Part shown: positions 41,339-49,590 of the stretch, in pieces
How the letters are laid out: each line of letters begins with the position of its first letter
How positions within the stretch are numbered: the first letter of the stretch is position 1
NCBI GenBank assembly: GCA_040905665.1
Contig: JBBDRD010000029.1
Span: 1-64,000 of the forward strand
Origin: DASVCN01 sp040905665
GTDB taxonomy: Bacteria; Deinococcota; Deinococci; Deinococcales; Trueperaceae
DNA length: 64,000 bases
Reading direction: 5' to 3'
The notes under the pieces: model-generated
What the model was told of the DNA's origin: nothing
The model's input: only the letters and a program-made list of their open reading frames with translations
Database searches by the model: none
Translations under genes and position numbers: made by a program

Positions 41339-43851
41339 CTGCTTAGTCCGTAAGCTTCGACTGACTCCGGATGGCGGCGCCGCAACTCGCGCATTCGGCG
41401 GCGGTACGAGACGTACTCCACCACGAAAGCGATCAGATTGACCACGTAAATGGCGGCCAGCGCCCATAGCTCGGTTTCCAGCGGCAGCCCCAGCGACCGT
41501 TCCCAACCGAGCCATTGCGCCAAGGCGTCAACACCCAGCAGCGCCCAGGGAACCATAAGGAGAACGCCCCACGCTTCGTCGGCGAGGCCGCTGCCCGGGA
41601 TGAGCAGGGCCAGTAGGTGATAGGCGCCTGTCCGAGGTGCGTTGCGGGCGAGCGCCGGACGCGGAATCAGCAGCCACACAACCGTGATGAGGATCCACGA
41701 CAGGAACAGGGCGAGCAGAATCTGCCAAACGAGGGAGGGAACAGCAAAGAACTCCATGCCACGAAGCGCTCGCCAGGGGTTCTCGAAAGTCGCCCCTACC
41801 GCCCGTTGCCAGCTACCCGAAATCGCCGTGCGAAAGTCGCCACTCCCGGGAACGGCCAGCAGCGGCTCGGCTGACTGGTAAGCGGCATGGAATGGCGACG
41901 GATCGGCAGTGCGTCCCAGGTTGAACGAGGCCTCGGGCATGCCGGGGGCCAACTCCAACGCCCTTTGGTAGAGCACGTCGTCATCAATCAGGGCCGCGAG
42001 GTTGTTGAGCGCCGGCGGATAGTCTCCGGCGGCCAGATATTCCTCGCGCGCGGGAGTTTCCTCCCCAGCCACCTGAGCGGCGTAGCCTTCGATGAAGGCG
42101 GCCCGTGGTCCCTCCAAGGGACTGCTCGAGACCACATCGCGAGCTACCGGGCTGGCCAGCGTGCCCGAAGCCAAGGCTAGCGGGCGGTCGCCGGCCGCGT
42201 CGTACCAGCGGGTCAACCCGAGTAGCGCCAGGCAGGCGGCGAAGAGCAGCACCAGCACCAGCTTTTCGGTGAAGGAGTAGTAGCGGATGGCGAACAGGCG
42301 CGACCACGGACGTCGGTTGCCGCCGGTTTCGCGCCCACGCCTGATCGCGAGCGTCTGAGGCGCCCAGTACTTGGCGATGAGCGTCACGTGCAGCGCCAAG
42401 ATCGCGGCTAGTAGCGCCGCTACCGCGTACCAGCCCGAGCGCCCGAGCCCCAGGAAGAAGCGGTCGAGACTGGCGGCGGGTGAGGCGCTCCGGCCAGCGG
42501 TAGCCCGGTCGCGCCACAGAGAGGCTGCGTCGCGTTGGCCCACGGCTGCGAGCTGGCGCGAGTACTCGAGCAATGCTGCTCTGGTCGCCGGCGCTTCCTC
42601 GCTACTAACCAGGTAGAGCCAGGGCGCCCAGAAGCCCGCCGTATCGAGGTCGGCATCTGTAAGGGCACTCTCCAGCGGCGCCAAGGGGAAGTAATAGGCG
42701 CGGCGCATGGCATCGCTGGTGAGCAGTTGGGGGTCGTAACCACGCCCGGCGAAGTCCTGAAGTGCCAGGTCCATGGCGTCCCCGGCAAGTTCGATCTCGC
42801 CGGCGTCGTAGAGCTCTTGCGCCATGCCGGCCCGGTCGTAGAACGTTGTACCCCGCTGTAACGCTTCCTCGAGGTGTTGGCGCCGCGAGCTGGATTCCTG
42901 GTGGGACAGCCCTACCACTAGGTGGAGCCACGCATTGGTGGGATCGATCTCCAGACGTGCGGCAGAGTCGGGGACGTGCGCTTCGTTTCGAAGCCATTCG
43001 AAAACGTCCTGATCCACGCCAAATCGCACTGTCGTTCCCGGCCCCTCTTCATCAACCTCGATTCGCTGTCGCAATCCTCTGCCGATGTCGCTGACGACCG
43101 AAACGGCGTCGCCCATCGGCTCGAGCCGGATTACCTGGCCGGGCATCGGATAGCGAGCCTGCGCCTGGCCCGACTGAGGCTCGATCAGAATCAGGCTGTT
43201 GCCGTGCCCCACCCAGACACCGGTGCCGGTCTCGAGTACCGCCCCGGTACTGCCGCTACCGGCTGGGAAGTCGAAGCGCCAGACGCGGCTGCCGTCCCTC
43301 ATGCCGACGACGGCGTCGCCATCGGTAGTGACAGTTACCGGCTCCTCCTGACCCCCAAGCTCCTGTCCCCCGAGGTCCTGTCCCCCACGCTCCTCGCCTG
43401 ACTGCTCTTCTGGCGACTGCTCTCGTGGCGACTGCTCCTCCGGCGACTGCTCCTCTGCCCCCGCTTCATCAGCCACCTGTCCGTCCTGGCTGGAAGTCCC
43501 GGGCGCGGCTACGTCCAGTACGACGGAGGCGCTCACGCCCTCGCCGGAAAGGTGCAACGTCCACTCGCCGGCCGCCTCGAGCTCGAAGGTATGGGACAGG
43601 TTCCCGTCGTCGTCGGCCGTTAGCGCCTCTTCGATCGTTTCGTCGTCTGGCCCGTCGATCGTCAGGAGGTACTGCTCGTCGGGCGTGAGGTCGGTCGCAC
43701 TCAGGGTGACCGCCTCACCGACCTCGAAGCGGGTTGCGTCGAGTTGCACGCGAGGGAGGTCTTGGGCCAATACAGAGCTAAAGAGGAGGAGCGACAGCAG
43801 CAGCAGGAGGTGCGCCGCCATGCGCCGAGGAACCGAGTTGGGCGTCGCCAT
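41335..43851 (-). CDS. Large exported/membrane protein with low-complexity linker
   Basis: An 838-residue envelope protein that I cannot place in a named family. Signal peptide at about 1-30 (AAHLLLLLSLLLFSSVLAQ), an Ig-like or bacterial-domain strand region (RVQLDATRFEVGEAVTLSATDL...GEWTLHLSGEG, 31-110), a repeat linker (EEQSP)n then (GGQEL)n, a beta-propeller-like part (about 170-270), a helical TPR-like region (310-450), two membrane segments (about 490-560), another helical part with YQRALELAPGMPEASFNLGR, and three to four C-terminal membrane segments. I chose the ATG at 43851, which precedes the signal peptide. Confidence 0.7.
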   Translation of the reverse strand: MATPNSVPRRMAAHLLLLLSLLLFSSVLAQDLPRVQLDATRFEVGEAVTLSATDLTPDEQYLLTIDGPDDETIEEALTADDDGNLSHTFELEAAGEWTLHLSGEGVSASVVLDVAAPGTSSQDGQVADEAGAEEQSPEEQSPREQSPEEQSGEERGGQDLGGQELGGQEEPVTVTTDGDAVVGMRDGSRVWRFDFPAGSGSTGAVLETGTGVWVGHGNSLILIEPQSGQAQARYPMPGQVIRLEPMGDAVSVVSDIGRGLRQRIEVDEEGPGTTVRFGVDQDVFEWLRNEAHVPDSAARLEIDPTNAWLHLVVGLSHQESSSRRQHLEEALQRGTTFYDRAGMAQELYDAGEIELAGDAMDLALQDFAGRGYDPQLLTSDAMRRAYYFPLAPLESALTDADLDTAGFWAPWLYLVSSEEAPATRAALLEYSRQLAAVGQRDAASLWRDRATAGRSASPAASLDRFFLGLGRSGWYAVAALLAAILALHVTLIAKYWAPQTLAIRRGRETGGNRRPWSRLFAIRYYSFTEKLVLVLLFAACLALLGLTRWYDAAGDRPLALASGTLASPVARDVVSSSPLEGPRAAFIEGYAAQVAGEETPAREEYLAAGDYPPALNNLAALIDDDVLYQRALELAPGMPEASFNLGRTADPSPFHAAYQSAEPLLAVPGSGDFRTAISGSWQRAVGATFENPWRALRGMEFFAVPSLVWQILLALFLSWILITVVWLLIPRPALARNAPRTGAYHLLALLIPGSGLADEAWGVLLMVPWALLGVDALAQWLGWERSLGLPLETELWALAAIYVVNLIAFVVEYVSYRRRMRELRRRHPESVEAYGLSS
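43341..43458 (-). repeat. Two adjacent 15-nt repeats in the envelope-protein gene
   Basis: On the minus strand four units coding EEQSP-EEQSP-REQSP-EEQSG are followed at once by three units coding GGQDL-GGQEL-GGQEE. Two different 15-nt repeats side by side form the linker. Confidence 0.85.
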
Positions 43852-43935
43852 AGCCAAGACCTTACCGTATAGCCTCGCGTGGCTCGCGAGTATTGCTTCA
43901 CGTCCCCACTCCATCACAGGGGAGATTTCTTGCGT

Positions 43936-43962
43936 TTGACAGCGGCGTCGCGTTGATATACT
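43936..43962 (+). promoter_or_regulatory. Strong leaderless promoter of the ddrA-like gene
   Basis: TTGACA (43936-43941), 15 nt, TATACT (43957-43962), 7 nt, ATG at 43970. Both boxes are close to the sigma-70 consensus. No radiation/desiccation response palindrome is visible. Confidence 0.75.
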
Positions 43963-43969
43963 GCCCCCG

Positions 43970-44638
43970 ATGCACAGCAGTGACTGGGATCGATTGGCGG
44001 CCCCGTTTCAACGGCAACAGATGACCTGGCGAATCCAGGAGCTGGCACCCGACCAGAGCAGCGCGCGGCTACGTCCGCAGCTACTCCTCGAGGCGATAAC
44101 GAACCGGCTCGACGAAGTAGCCGGAAGGCCAGGCTGGTCGTTCCGCTTTCGGGCCTTCGGGGACGGCGTGGGCTGCGAGTTGGTGGTCGACGGTGTTGCC
44201 CGCTCGGCAATCGTAGTGCCCGGGCGCGAGGAGGAGGGTCCCGAGGAGTGCAGTCGGGCGGCTCTGGCGCGCGCTGCGGAACTCTTCGGCCTCCTGCCAC
44301 CCGTGGACGTCGAGGGGAGTTACTGGGTCGACTACGATCCGGATGAGGGCATGGCCCTTACGCCCGACGACGTCGATGCCGGTGATGCACCTTCGTATCC
44401 CCAACCGTCCTCTACAGCAGCACGCCGACCGGAATCCGCCGGCCCCGAGCCGGTGAAGCCCGAAGGCCAGCAAGCAATCGACCGGCTAGTGGAGCGGTTG
44501 AAGCTGGAAGGGCACGCCTTGGACGCCGCCCGCTTGCTCGTGGAGTATGGTGGCTACGGCTCCGATCCCCAGGCAGCACGCGAACTCTACGGAAGGCTCC
44601 GCGAGTTGCTTGCCAAGCGGGCAGAGACCCCCACATGA
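43970..44638 (+). CDS. DdrA/Rad52-like single-strand DNA-binding protein
   Basis: A 222-residue protein. The N-terminal 130 residues follow the Rad52/DdrA pattern: RLAAPFQRQQMTWRIQELAP, LLLEAITNRLDEVAGRPGWSFRFRAFGDGVGCELVVDGV, and CSRAALARAAELFGLLP. DdrA of Deinococcus radiodurans binds and protects 3' single-stranded DNA ends and helps survival after irradiation. The C-terminal third, after a Pro/Ser-rich linker, is a separate helical part (QAIDRLVERLKLEGHALDAARLLVEYG). The assignment rests on remembered family features; the gene symbol is left blank because the match is remote. It lies 28 nt before a metallophosphatase gene. Confidence 0.72.
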   Translation: MHSSDWDRLAAPFQRQQMTWRIQELAPDQSSARLRPQLLLEAITNRLDEVAGRPGWSFRFRAFGDGVGCELVVDGVARSAIVVPGREEEGPEECSRAALARAAELFGLLPPVDVEGSYWVDYDPDEGMALTPDDVDAGDAPSYPQPSSTAARRPESAGPEPVKPEGQQAIDRLVERLKLEGHALDAARLLVEYGGYGSDPQAARELYGRLRELLAKRAETPT

Positions 44639-44666
44639 GTGCGGTCGGGGCGCTACGGAGAGCAAC

Positions 44667-45416
44667 GTGATCAAGATCATTGCCGTGGGCGACGTGCATG
44701 GCCAGTGGCCCGAGTTGTGGCGAGTACTCAAGGCTGCTTCGGCCTGCGACAACAAGTTGGAACCGACGCCCATGGTGAGGGAGGGGCGCTACCAGGTGGT
44801 GTGCATCGGCGACCTGGTGCACTACAAGGACGACCGTGCCTACGCGCAGGCGGTAGGTGAAGAACCGTTCGACGCCGACAATCCCGATCACCTGCGGCGA
44901 GCAGCCAAGGCGCAGATGCGCGAGCTCTACCGCTTCAAGCACTTCGTTGATCTGTCGTGTGGAAACGTAAGCGTCATACTGGGCAATCACGATGAAGTCG
45001 CCGTCGATCACGGCTACGACCTTTCGACCAGGGGGGGCCTGCGGCACGACGAATTCAATCCGGCACGCGGCGGAGTGGAGTTACCCGAGGATCTCAAGGA
45101 GTGGTTCCGCACGTTCGCCCGCCAGAAGACCTTCCACGGAGTACACTTCGCTCACGCGGGTCCCCTGCCCGGAATGCAGGAGTTCGACGATTTCTTCTAT
45201 CACGACAGCGACACCAAGAAGTGGTGGTACAGCAAGCCACAGCTGGTGCGCCAGGCCGGGCACCGCTTTGGCGTTTACGGTCACACCGTGATGAAGGAGG
45301 GCATCCACATCGATAAGGAGAACTGCTTCGCGATGATCGACGCGTTGTCGAACCTGCAGTTCCTGGAGATGATCGTTTCCGAGGAGCAGCTCGACTACAC
45401 TCTTTTGCAGCTTTAG
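44667..45416 (+). CDS. Calcineurin-like metallophosphatase
   Basis: A 249-residue enzyme with all metal-binding motifs: AVGDVHGQW, CIGDLVHYKDD (in place of GDxxD), ILGNHDEVAVDHG, VHFAHAG and YGHTVMKEG. Relatives hydrolyse phosphoproteins or dinucleoside polyphosphates; the substrate cannot be told. The GTG at 44667 has GGAG 6 nt upstream and gives the standard IKIIAVGDVHG start; the longer open frame lies inside the ddrA-like gene. Probably one transcript with it. Confidence 0.85.
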   Translation: MIKIIAVGDVHGQWPELWRVLKAASACDNKLEPTPMVREGRYQVVCIGDLVHYKDDRAYAQAVGEEPFDADNPDHLRRAAKAQMRELYRFKHFVDLSCGNVSVILGNHDEVAVDHGYDLSTRGGLRHDEFNPARGGVELPEDLKEWFRTFARQKTFHGVHFAHAGPLPGMQEFDDFFYHDSDTKKWWYSKPQLVRQAGHRFGVYGHTVMKEGIHIDKENCFAMIDALSNLQFLEMIVSEEQLDYTLLQL

Positions 45417-45435
45417 TACCCCGCCAATCGAGTTT

Positions 45436-45477
45436 GCGCCTAGAGTGATAGGCGCCTAGAGTGATTGGCGCCTAGAG
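45436..45477 (-). repeat. 16-nt repeat on the ftsE stop codon
   Basis: GCGCCTAGAG (plus strand) starts at 45436, 45452 and 45468, period 16. On the minus strand each copy carries CTCTAGGCGC, the first one containing the ftsE stop TAG. The copies place TAG in all three frames. Confidence 0.8.
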
Positions 45478-46152
45478 CGAGTAGCCGCCTGTTTCGTCGT
45501 CCCGAACCAGCTCGCCGTTGCGGAGGACGATCGTGCGGCGGCGCAACCTCTCGACCAGGTCGCGGGCGTGGGTAGCCACGACGACTGTCGTGCCTTTTAT
45601 GTTGACGTCGCTGAGGAGCTCGAGGATCTCCCAAGAGGTGTCGGGGTCGAGGTTCCCGGTGGGCTCGTCGCACAGCAGCAACTGCGGATTGGTCACGAGG
45701 GCGCGGGCGATCGCGACCCTTTGCTGTTCGCCCAGCGACAGTTCGATCGGGAAGGCCTTGCGTTTGTGCGCGAGCGACACCTGACGAAGTGCGAGCAGGG
45801 CCCTTTGCTCGAGATTGCCGCGTTCTCCCGTCGCACGCAAGGTAAAGACCAGGTTGTCGAGCGCGCTTAGGTTCGAAAGCAAGCGGTGATCTTGAAACAC
45901 CATGCCGATCCGGCGTCGCAGGAACGGAAGCTTAGAGTCGCGCAACTTCGCCAGGTCCTGGCCCAGAATGTAGACGTTTCCTTCGGTGGGCAGGACGCGG
46001 CGCAGGATGAGTGACAGGAGGGTTGATTTTCCGGCGCCTGAGTGCCCGGTGATATAGACGAACTCTCCTTTGCGAACACGAAAATCCAAGTCGCGCAGCG
46101 CATGGGTATGGGTGCGGGGGTACGTCTTGGTGACGTGGTGGAACTGGACCAT
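45472..46152 (-). CDS. ftsE: Cell-division ABC ATPase FtsE
   Basis: A 226-residue ATPase: VQFHHVTKTYPRTHTHALRDLDF, Walker A GHSGAGKSTLL, Q-loop FQDHRLL, signature LSLGEQQRVAIARAL, Walker B LLLCDEPTGNLD and switch His in VVVATHARDLV. FtsE with FtsX links septum formation to peptidoglycan hydrolysis. ftsX normally follows directly, but here the next gene is convergent, so FtsX must be encoded elsewhere. The signature is LSLGEQ where LSGGEQ is usual. TAGAGT (46165-46160) ends 7 nt before the ATG, so the message is probably leaderless. Confidence 0.93.
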   Translation of the reverse strand: MVQFHHVTKTYPRTHTHALRDLDFRVRKGEFVYITGHSGAGKSTLLSLILRRVLPTEGNVYILGQDLAKLRDSKLPFLRRRIGMVFQDHRLLSNLSALDNLVFTLRATGERGNLEQRALLALRQVSLAHKRKAFPIELSLGEQQRVAIARALVTNPQLLLCDEPTGNLDPDTSWEILELLSDVNIKGTTVVVATHARDLVERLRRRTIVLRNGELVRDDETGGYSL

Positions 46153-46159
46153 TTACCTA

Positions 46160-46165
46160 ACTCTA
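46160..46165 (-). promoter_or_regulatory. Leaderless -10 box of ftsE
   Basis: TAGAGT, 7 nt, ATG (46152) on the minus strand. The gyrA terminator lies 126 nt further upstream, so ftsE has its own start site. Confidence 0.6.
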
Positions 46166-46290
46166 CCGCGTCGAGTCGAGCCGCTCGTGAAGGGCGTTAG
46201 GACGAAGACGCTAAACAGATCAAGCGCACCTCAGGCGTCGATCCTGGTGAGTGCACTCTATTAGCTGGAAAGTTGCCGAGTACCGCGCGG

Positions 46291-46328
46291 CAAAGTAATA
46301 GGCCGCTCGCGACGAATCGCGGGCGGCC
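46291..46328 (-). terminator. Terminator after gyrA
   Basis: On the minus strand GGCCGCCCGCG (46328-46318) pairs with CGCGAGCGGCC (46311-46301), 11 bp with one mismatch, followed by TATTACTTTG. Confidence 0.75.
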
Positions 46329-46370
46329 CAGTAGAGCGAATGAGGTAGGAGCCAGGCTCGCTCGCGGTCT

Positions 46371-48836
46371 CTAGGCCTCGGCCTCTTTCTGTTCCGCGAC
46401 CTTCTCGAGGTCCTCCTCGGCGAGCATCACCATGGCCGAAACGACCCGGTCGCCCTCGTCCATGCGCATTATCGTCACGCCCTGCGAGGAGCGCCCGTAC
46501 GAGCTCACCTGGTGGACTTGGGTGCGAATGAGGACCCCGCGTTCGGAGAGCACTAGCAGCTCCTCCTCCCCCAGGACGCAGTTGAAGCCCACGAGCGAAC
46601 CGGTCTTGGAGGTGACCCTGAGGGTGATGACGCCCTGGCCGCCGCGTCCTTGTACCGGATACTCGGAGAGAGGAGTGCGCTTGCCGAAGCCGCGCTCCGA
46701 TACTGCCAGCAGCTCCGCCGATTCCTTGTGCTCCTCGCCGATAACCGCCAGGCTTACGACGATGTCTTTGTTCCGCAGCCTGATGCCGTTGACGCCCTGG
46801 GTGGCTCGACCGGTGTCGCGTACTTGGGTCTCCTCGAAGCGGATCGACTGTCCCTCGTGGGTGGCGAGGACGATGTCGGCCTCGCCGTTGGTGATACGAA
46901 CGGCCACCAGCTCATCATTATCGAGGAGGTTTATGGCGATGAGGCCGGCGGAGTTGATGTTCGAGTAGTCGCGAATGGCCGTGCGCTTGATGAGTCCGCG
47001 GCGGGTGGCGAAGATGAAGTAGCCGTCTGCATCGAGATTGCGCAGCGCGATCACCGTCTGGACCGCCTCGTCGTTCTCGAGCGGCAGCAGATTACGCACG
47101 TGCGATCCACGTGCGGCACGGTCCGCCTCCGGCAGGTCGTAGATCTTCTCGCGGTAGACGCGGCCACGATCGGTGAAGAAGAGCAGGTAATCGTGAGTGC
47201 TGCCCACCAGTAGCATCGAGTTGATGTCGTCGTCCTTGGCCTTCTGCGCCGTTGCGCCGCGGCCACCTCTAGCCTGGGCCCGGTAGGCGGTGAGCGCGGT
47301 GCGCTTTATATAGCCTCCGCGGGTGAGGGTAACGACCATCTGCTCTTCGGCGATGAGGTCTTCCTTGCCGATGTCGTCGGTAAGTTCGACTATCTGGGTG
47401 CGGCGCTCGTCTCCGAAACGCTTCTTGATGTCGCGCAGCTCGCCCTTGATTACCTTCCACAGTTCCTGCTCGTCACCCAGAATCGTCTGCAAGCGCGCGA
47501 TCTCCTCCTGCAACTCTCGGTACTCCTGCTGAAGCTTCTCACGCTCCAAGCCCGTGAGCCGCTGGAGGCGCATGTCGAGCACGGCCTGGGCCTGAGCTTC
47601 ACTGAGACCGAACTCGGCCATGAGGCCGCTCTTCGCGCTGGGGCCGTCGGCCGAGGCGCGAATGAGAGCGATGATCTCGTCGAGCCGGTCGAGGGCTATC
47701 AGATAACCCTCGAGGATGTGGGCGCGCTCGAGCGCTTTGCGCAGTTCGTACTCGGTACGCCGGCGAACCACATCGGAACGATGATCGAGGAAGTAGGTGA
47801 GCGTGTCGTGCAGCGAGAGCAGCCGTGGCGAACGGCCCACGATGCATACGTTGTTTACTGCGAAGGTCGACTGCAGCTGGGTGTACTTGTAGAGCTGGTT
47901 GAGCACCAGTTCGGGGATCGTGCCGCGTTTGAGCTCGAAGACTATCCGCATCCCCTGACGGTCAGACTCGTCTCGCAACGCCGAGATGTCCTCGATCTTC
48001 TTGTTGCGCACGAGGCTGGCGGTCGTCTGAATAAGCGAGGTCTTGTTGACCTGGTAGGGGATCTCGGTCACAACGATCGAGGTGCGGTTGTTGCGCTCCT
48101 CGATACGTACCCTGCCGCGCACTCGAATGGAGCCGCGCCCTGTCTCGTAGGCCTGACGGATCCCTTCGCGGCTGATCACGCCACCGGTGGGGAAGTCGGG
48201 GCCAGAAATATGACGCATGAGGGCATCGACGTCTATGTCGCGGTCGTCGATCATCGCCAAGAGCGCGTCGACTACCTGCCCCAGGTTGTGCGGTGGCATG
48301 TTCGTCGCCATGCCCACTGCGATTCCGGCGGCGCCGTTGATGAGCATGTTGGGAACAGCTGCCGGCAGGATCTCGGGCTCGGAGGTCGTACCGTCGTAGT
48401 TCTCCTTGAAGTCGACGGTCTCCTTTTCGATATCGGCCAGGAGCGCCTCTGCAATAGCGGTCAGGCGCGCCTCGGTGTACCGGTAGGCGGCAGCGGGATC
48501 ACCGTCGATGGAACCGAAGTTCCCCTGACCGTCTACCATTGGGTAGCGCAGGTTCCAACTCTGGGCCATGCGGACCATCGCGTCGTAGATCGACATATCG
48601 CCGTGTGGGTGGTACTTCTTGATCACCTCCCCCACCACGCCGGCGCTCTTGGAGTGCTTGCGGTTGGAGGCTAGTCCCTCCTGCTGCATCGCGAAGAGGA
48701 TGCGCCGCTGTACGGGCTTGAGCCCGTCGCGTACGTCGGGGAGCGCCCGATCGACGATCACCGACATTGCGTAGTTGATGAAGCTCGATTTTATCTCGTC
48801 CGTAATCTGGACCGGGACGACCTGACCCTCGTTCAA
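46371..48836 (-). CDS. gyrA: DNA gyrase subunit A
   Basis: Cuts and rejoins DNA in negative supercoiling. DGLKPVQRRILFAM, KYHPHGDMSIYDAMVRMAQ, QGNFGSIDGDPAAAYRYTEARL (catalytic Tyr) and MPPHNLGQVVDALLAMI are in the breakage domain; the C-terminal six-bladed domain begins after TRGGYIKR and holds a GyrA-box-like QARGGRGA. At 821 residues it is a full-length enzyme. In the quinolone pocket HGDSAVYD of E. coli reads HGDMSIYD here, so Ser83 is Met while Asp87 is kept. The TTG start has GAGGAGG about 7 nt upstream. Confidence 0.97.
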   Translation of the reverse strand: MNEGQVVPVQITDEIKSSFINYAMSVIVDRALPDVRDGLKPVQRRILFAMQQEGLASNRKHSKSAGVVGEVIKKYHPHGDMSIYDAMVRMAQSWNLRYPMVDGQGNFGSIDGDPAAAYRYTEARLTAIAEALLADIEKETVDFKENYDGTTSEPEILPAAVPNMLINGAAGIAVGMATNMPPHNLGQVVDALLAMIDDRDIDVDALMRHISGPDFPTGGVISREGIRQAYETGRGSIRVRGRVRIEERNNRTSIVVTEIPYQVNKTSLIQTTASLVRNKKIEDISALRDESDRQGMRIVFELKRGTIPELVLNQLYKYTQLQSTFAVNNVCIVGRSPRLLSLHDTLTYFLDHRSDVVRRRTEYELRKALERAHILEGYLIALDRLDEIIALIRASADGPSAKSGLMAEFGLSEAQAQAVLDMRLQRLTGLEREKLQQEYRELQEEIARLQTILGDEQELWKVIKGELRDIKKRFGDERRTQIVELTDDIGKEDLIAEEQMVVTLTRGGYIKRTALTAYRAQARGGRGATAQKAKDDDINSMLLVGSTHDYLLFFTDRGRVYREKIYDLPEADRAARGSHVRNLLPLENDEAVQTVIALRNLDADGYFIFATRRGLIKRTAIRDYSNINSAGLIAINLLDNDELVAVRITNGEADIVLATHEGQSIRFEETQVRDTGRATQGVNGIRLRNKDIVVSLAVIGEEHKESAELLAVSERGFGKRTPLSEYPVQGRGGQGVITLRVTSKTGSLVGFNCVLGEEELLVLSERGVLIRTQVHQVSSYGRSSQGVTIMRMDEGDRVVSAMVMLAEEDLEKVAEQKEAEA

Positions 48837-48973
48837 AAGAATTCCTCCTCGGAAGCTGGCGCCGGATGCTCCCGCAGCGGGGGTGCTTTAGCAGAAGCCG
48901 CCAATAACGCCGTCGCAGCCAGCCGTAGTTGGCGCGGGCAAGGCCACGAAAGGGCCCCTGCGGCCAACGGGCG

Positions 48974-49003
48974 AGTATACCATCCCGGCACAGCCGGCGG
49001 CAA
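48974..49003 (-). promoter_or_regulatory. Probable gyrA promoter
   Basis: TTGCCG (49003-48998), 18 nt, TATACT (48979-48974) on the minus strand, leaving a leader of about 130 nt before gyrA. The remaining 48837-49186 shows no other gene. Confidence 0.5.
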
Positions 49004-49186
49004 CGCTAGGCTAACGTATTTGACTTGTCCTGGACGGAGGAAATGGTGGAGGAAAAGGAGCTTCTCTCGAACGCTTGCATCACTCTGGCGGAAAATTCGC
49101 TTCTACAGGAATCCATCCCGCTGAACGGGTGGATCAACTAATTCGGAGCGGTGCTAGTGTTGCTGAACTGAAGGGTGGAGGTATCG

Positions 49187-49492
49187 ATGTCGAAAACCAG
49201 CCGAAGCGTGCAGCGGGTGCAGGACGCTCTGGTGGCTTACGGCCTATCAGAGGAGGTCGAAACCTTTCCTGCGTCCACCAGAACCGCGGAGGACGCCGCA
49301 CGGGCAGTGGGGTGCCAGGTCGCGCAGATAGCCAAATCGCTGGTGTTCCGAACCCGCGAGGGGTCCGAGTCGGTCCTGATAATCGCCTTTGGGCGAATCT
49401 GGGCGGCCGCAGGGCGGCCGGATACCGTGTTCGCTATCTCACCAGAGGAGTTGCTGCGAGTTACGGGTGGGACTGTGATCGACGTGAAGTAG
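49187..49492 (+). pseudogene. Truncated YbaK/EbsC-type aminoacyl-tRNA deacylase
   Basis: The 101-residue product begins like YbaK proteins (SVQRVQDALVAYGLSEEVETFPASTRTAEDAARAVGCQVAQIAKSLVF-type sequence over residues 5-52), including the KSLVF strand with the conserved lysine. After VLIIA the expected SGxNRVD segment reads FGRIWAAAGRPD, and the protein stops near TGGTVIDVK, lacking the C-terminal third with the GG...P...GH region. The ORF is intact with GGAGG 5 nt before the ATG, so it is expressed or recently decayed. I consider it a degenerate copy. Confidence 0.65.
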
Positions 49493-49578
49493 GACTTCCT
49501 TGCGAGGTTCCGCTCTAGTAACGGTTACCACTCCCGCCTAGTTGGGAACAAGCGCCCCGTAGCTCGCACCAACCGTGA

Positions 49579-49584
49579 TAGCGT
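49579..49584 (+). promoter_or_regulatory. Leaderless -10 box of purB
   Basis: TAGCGT, 6 nt (CGCCGC), ATG at 49591; no ribosome-binding site. Confidence 0.55.
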
Positions 49585-49590
49585 CGCCGC

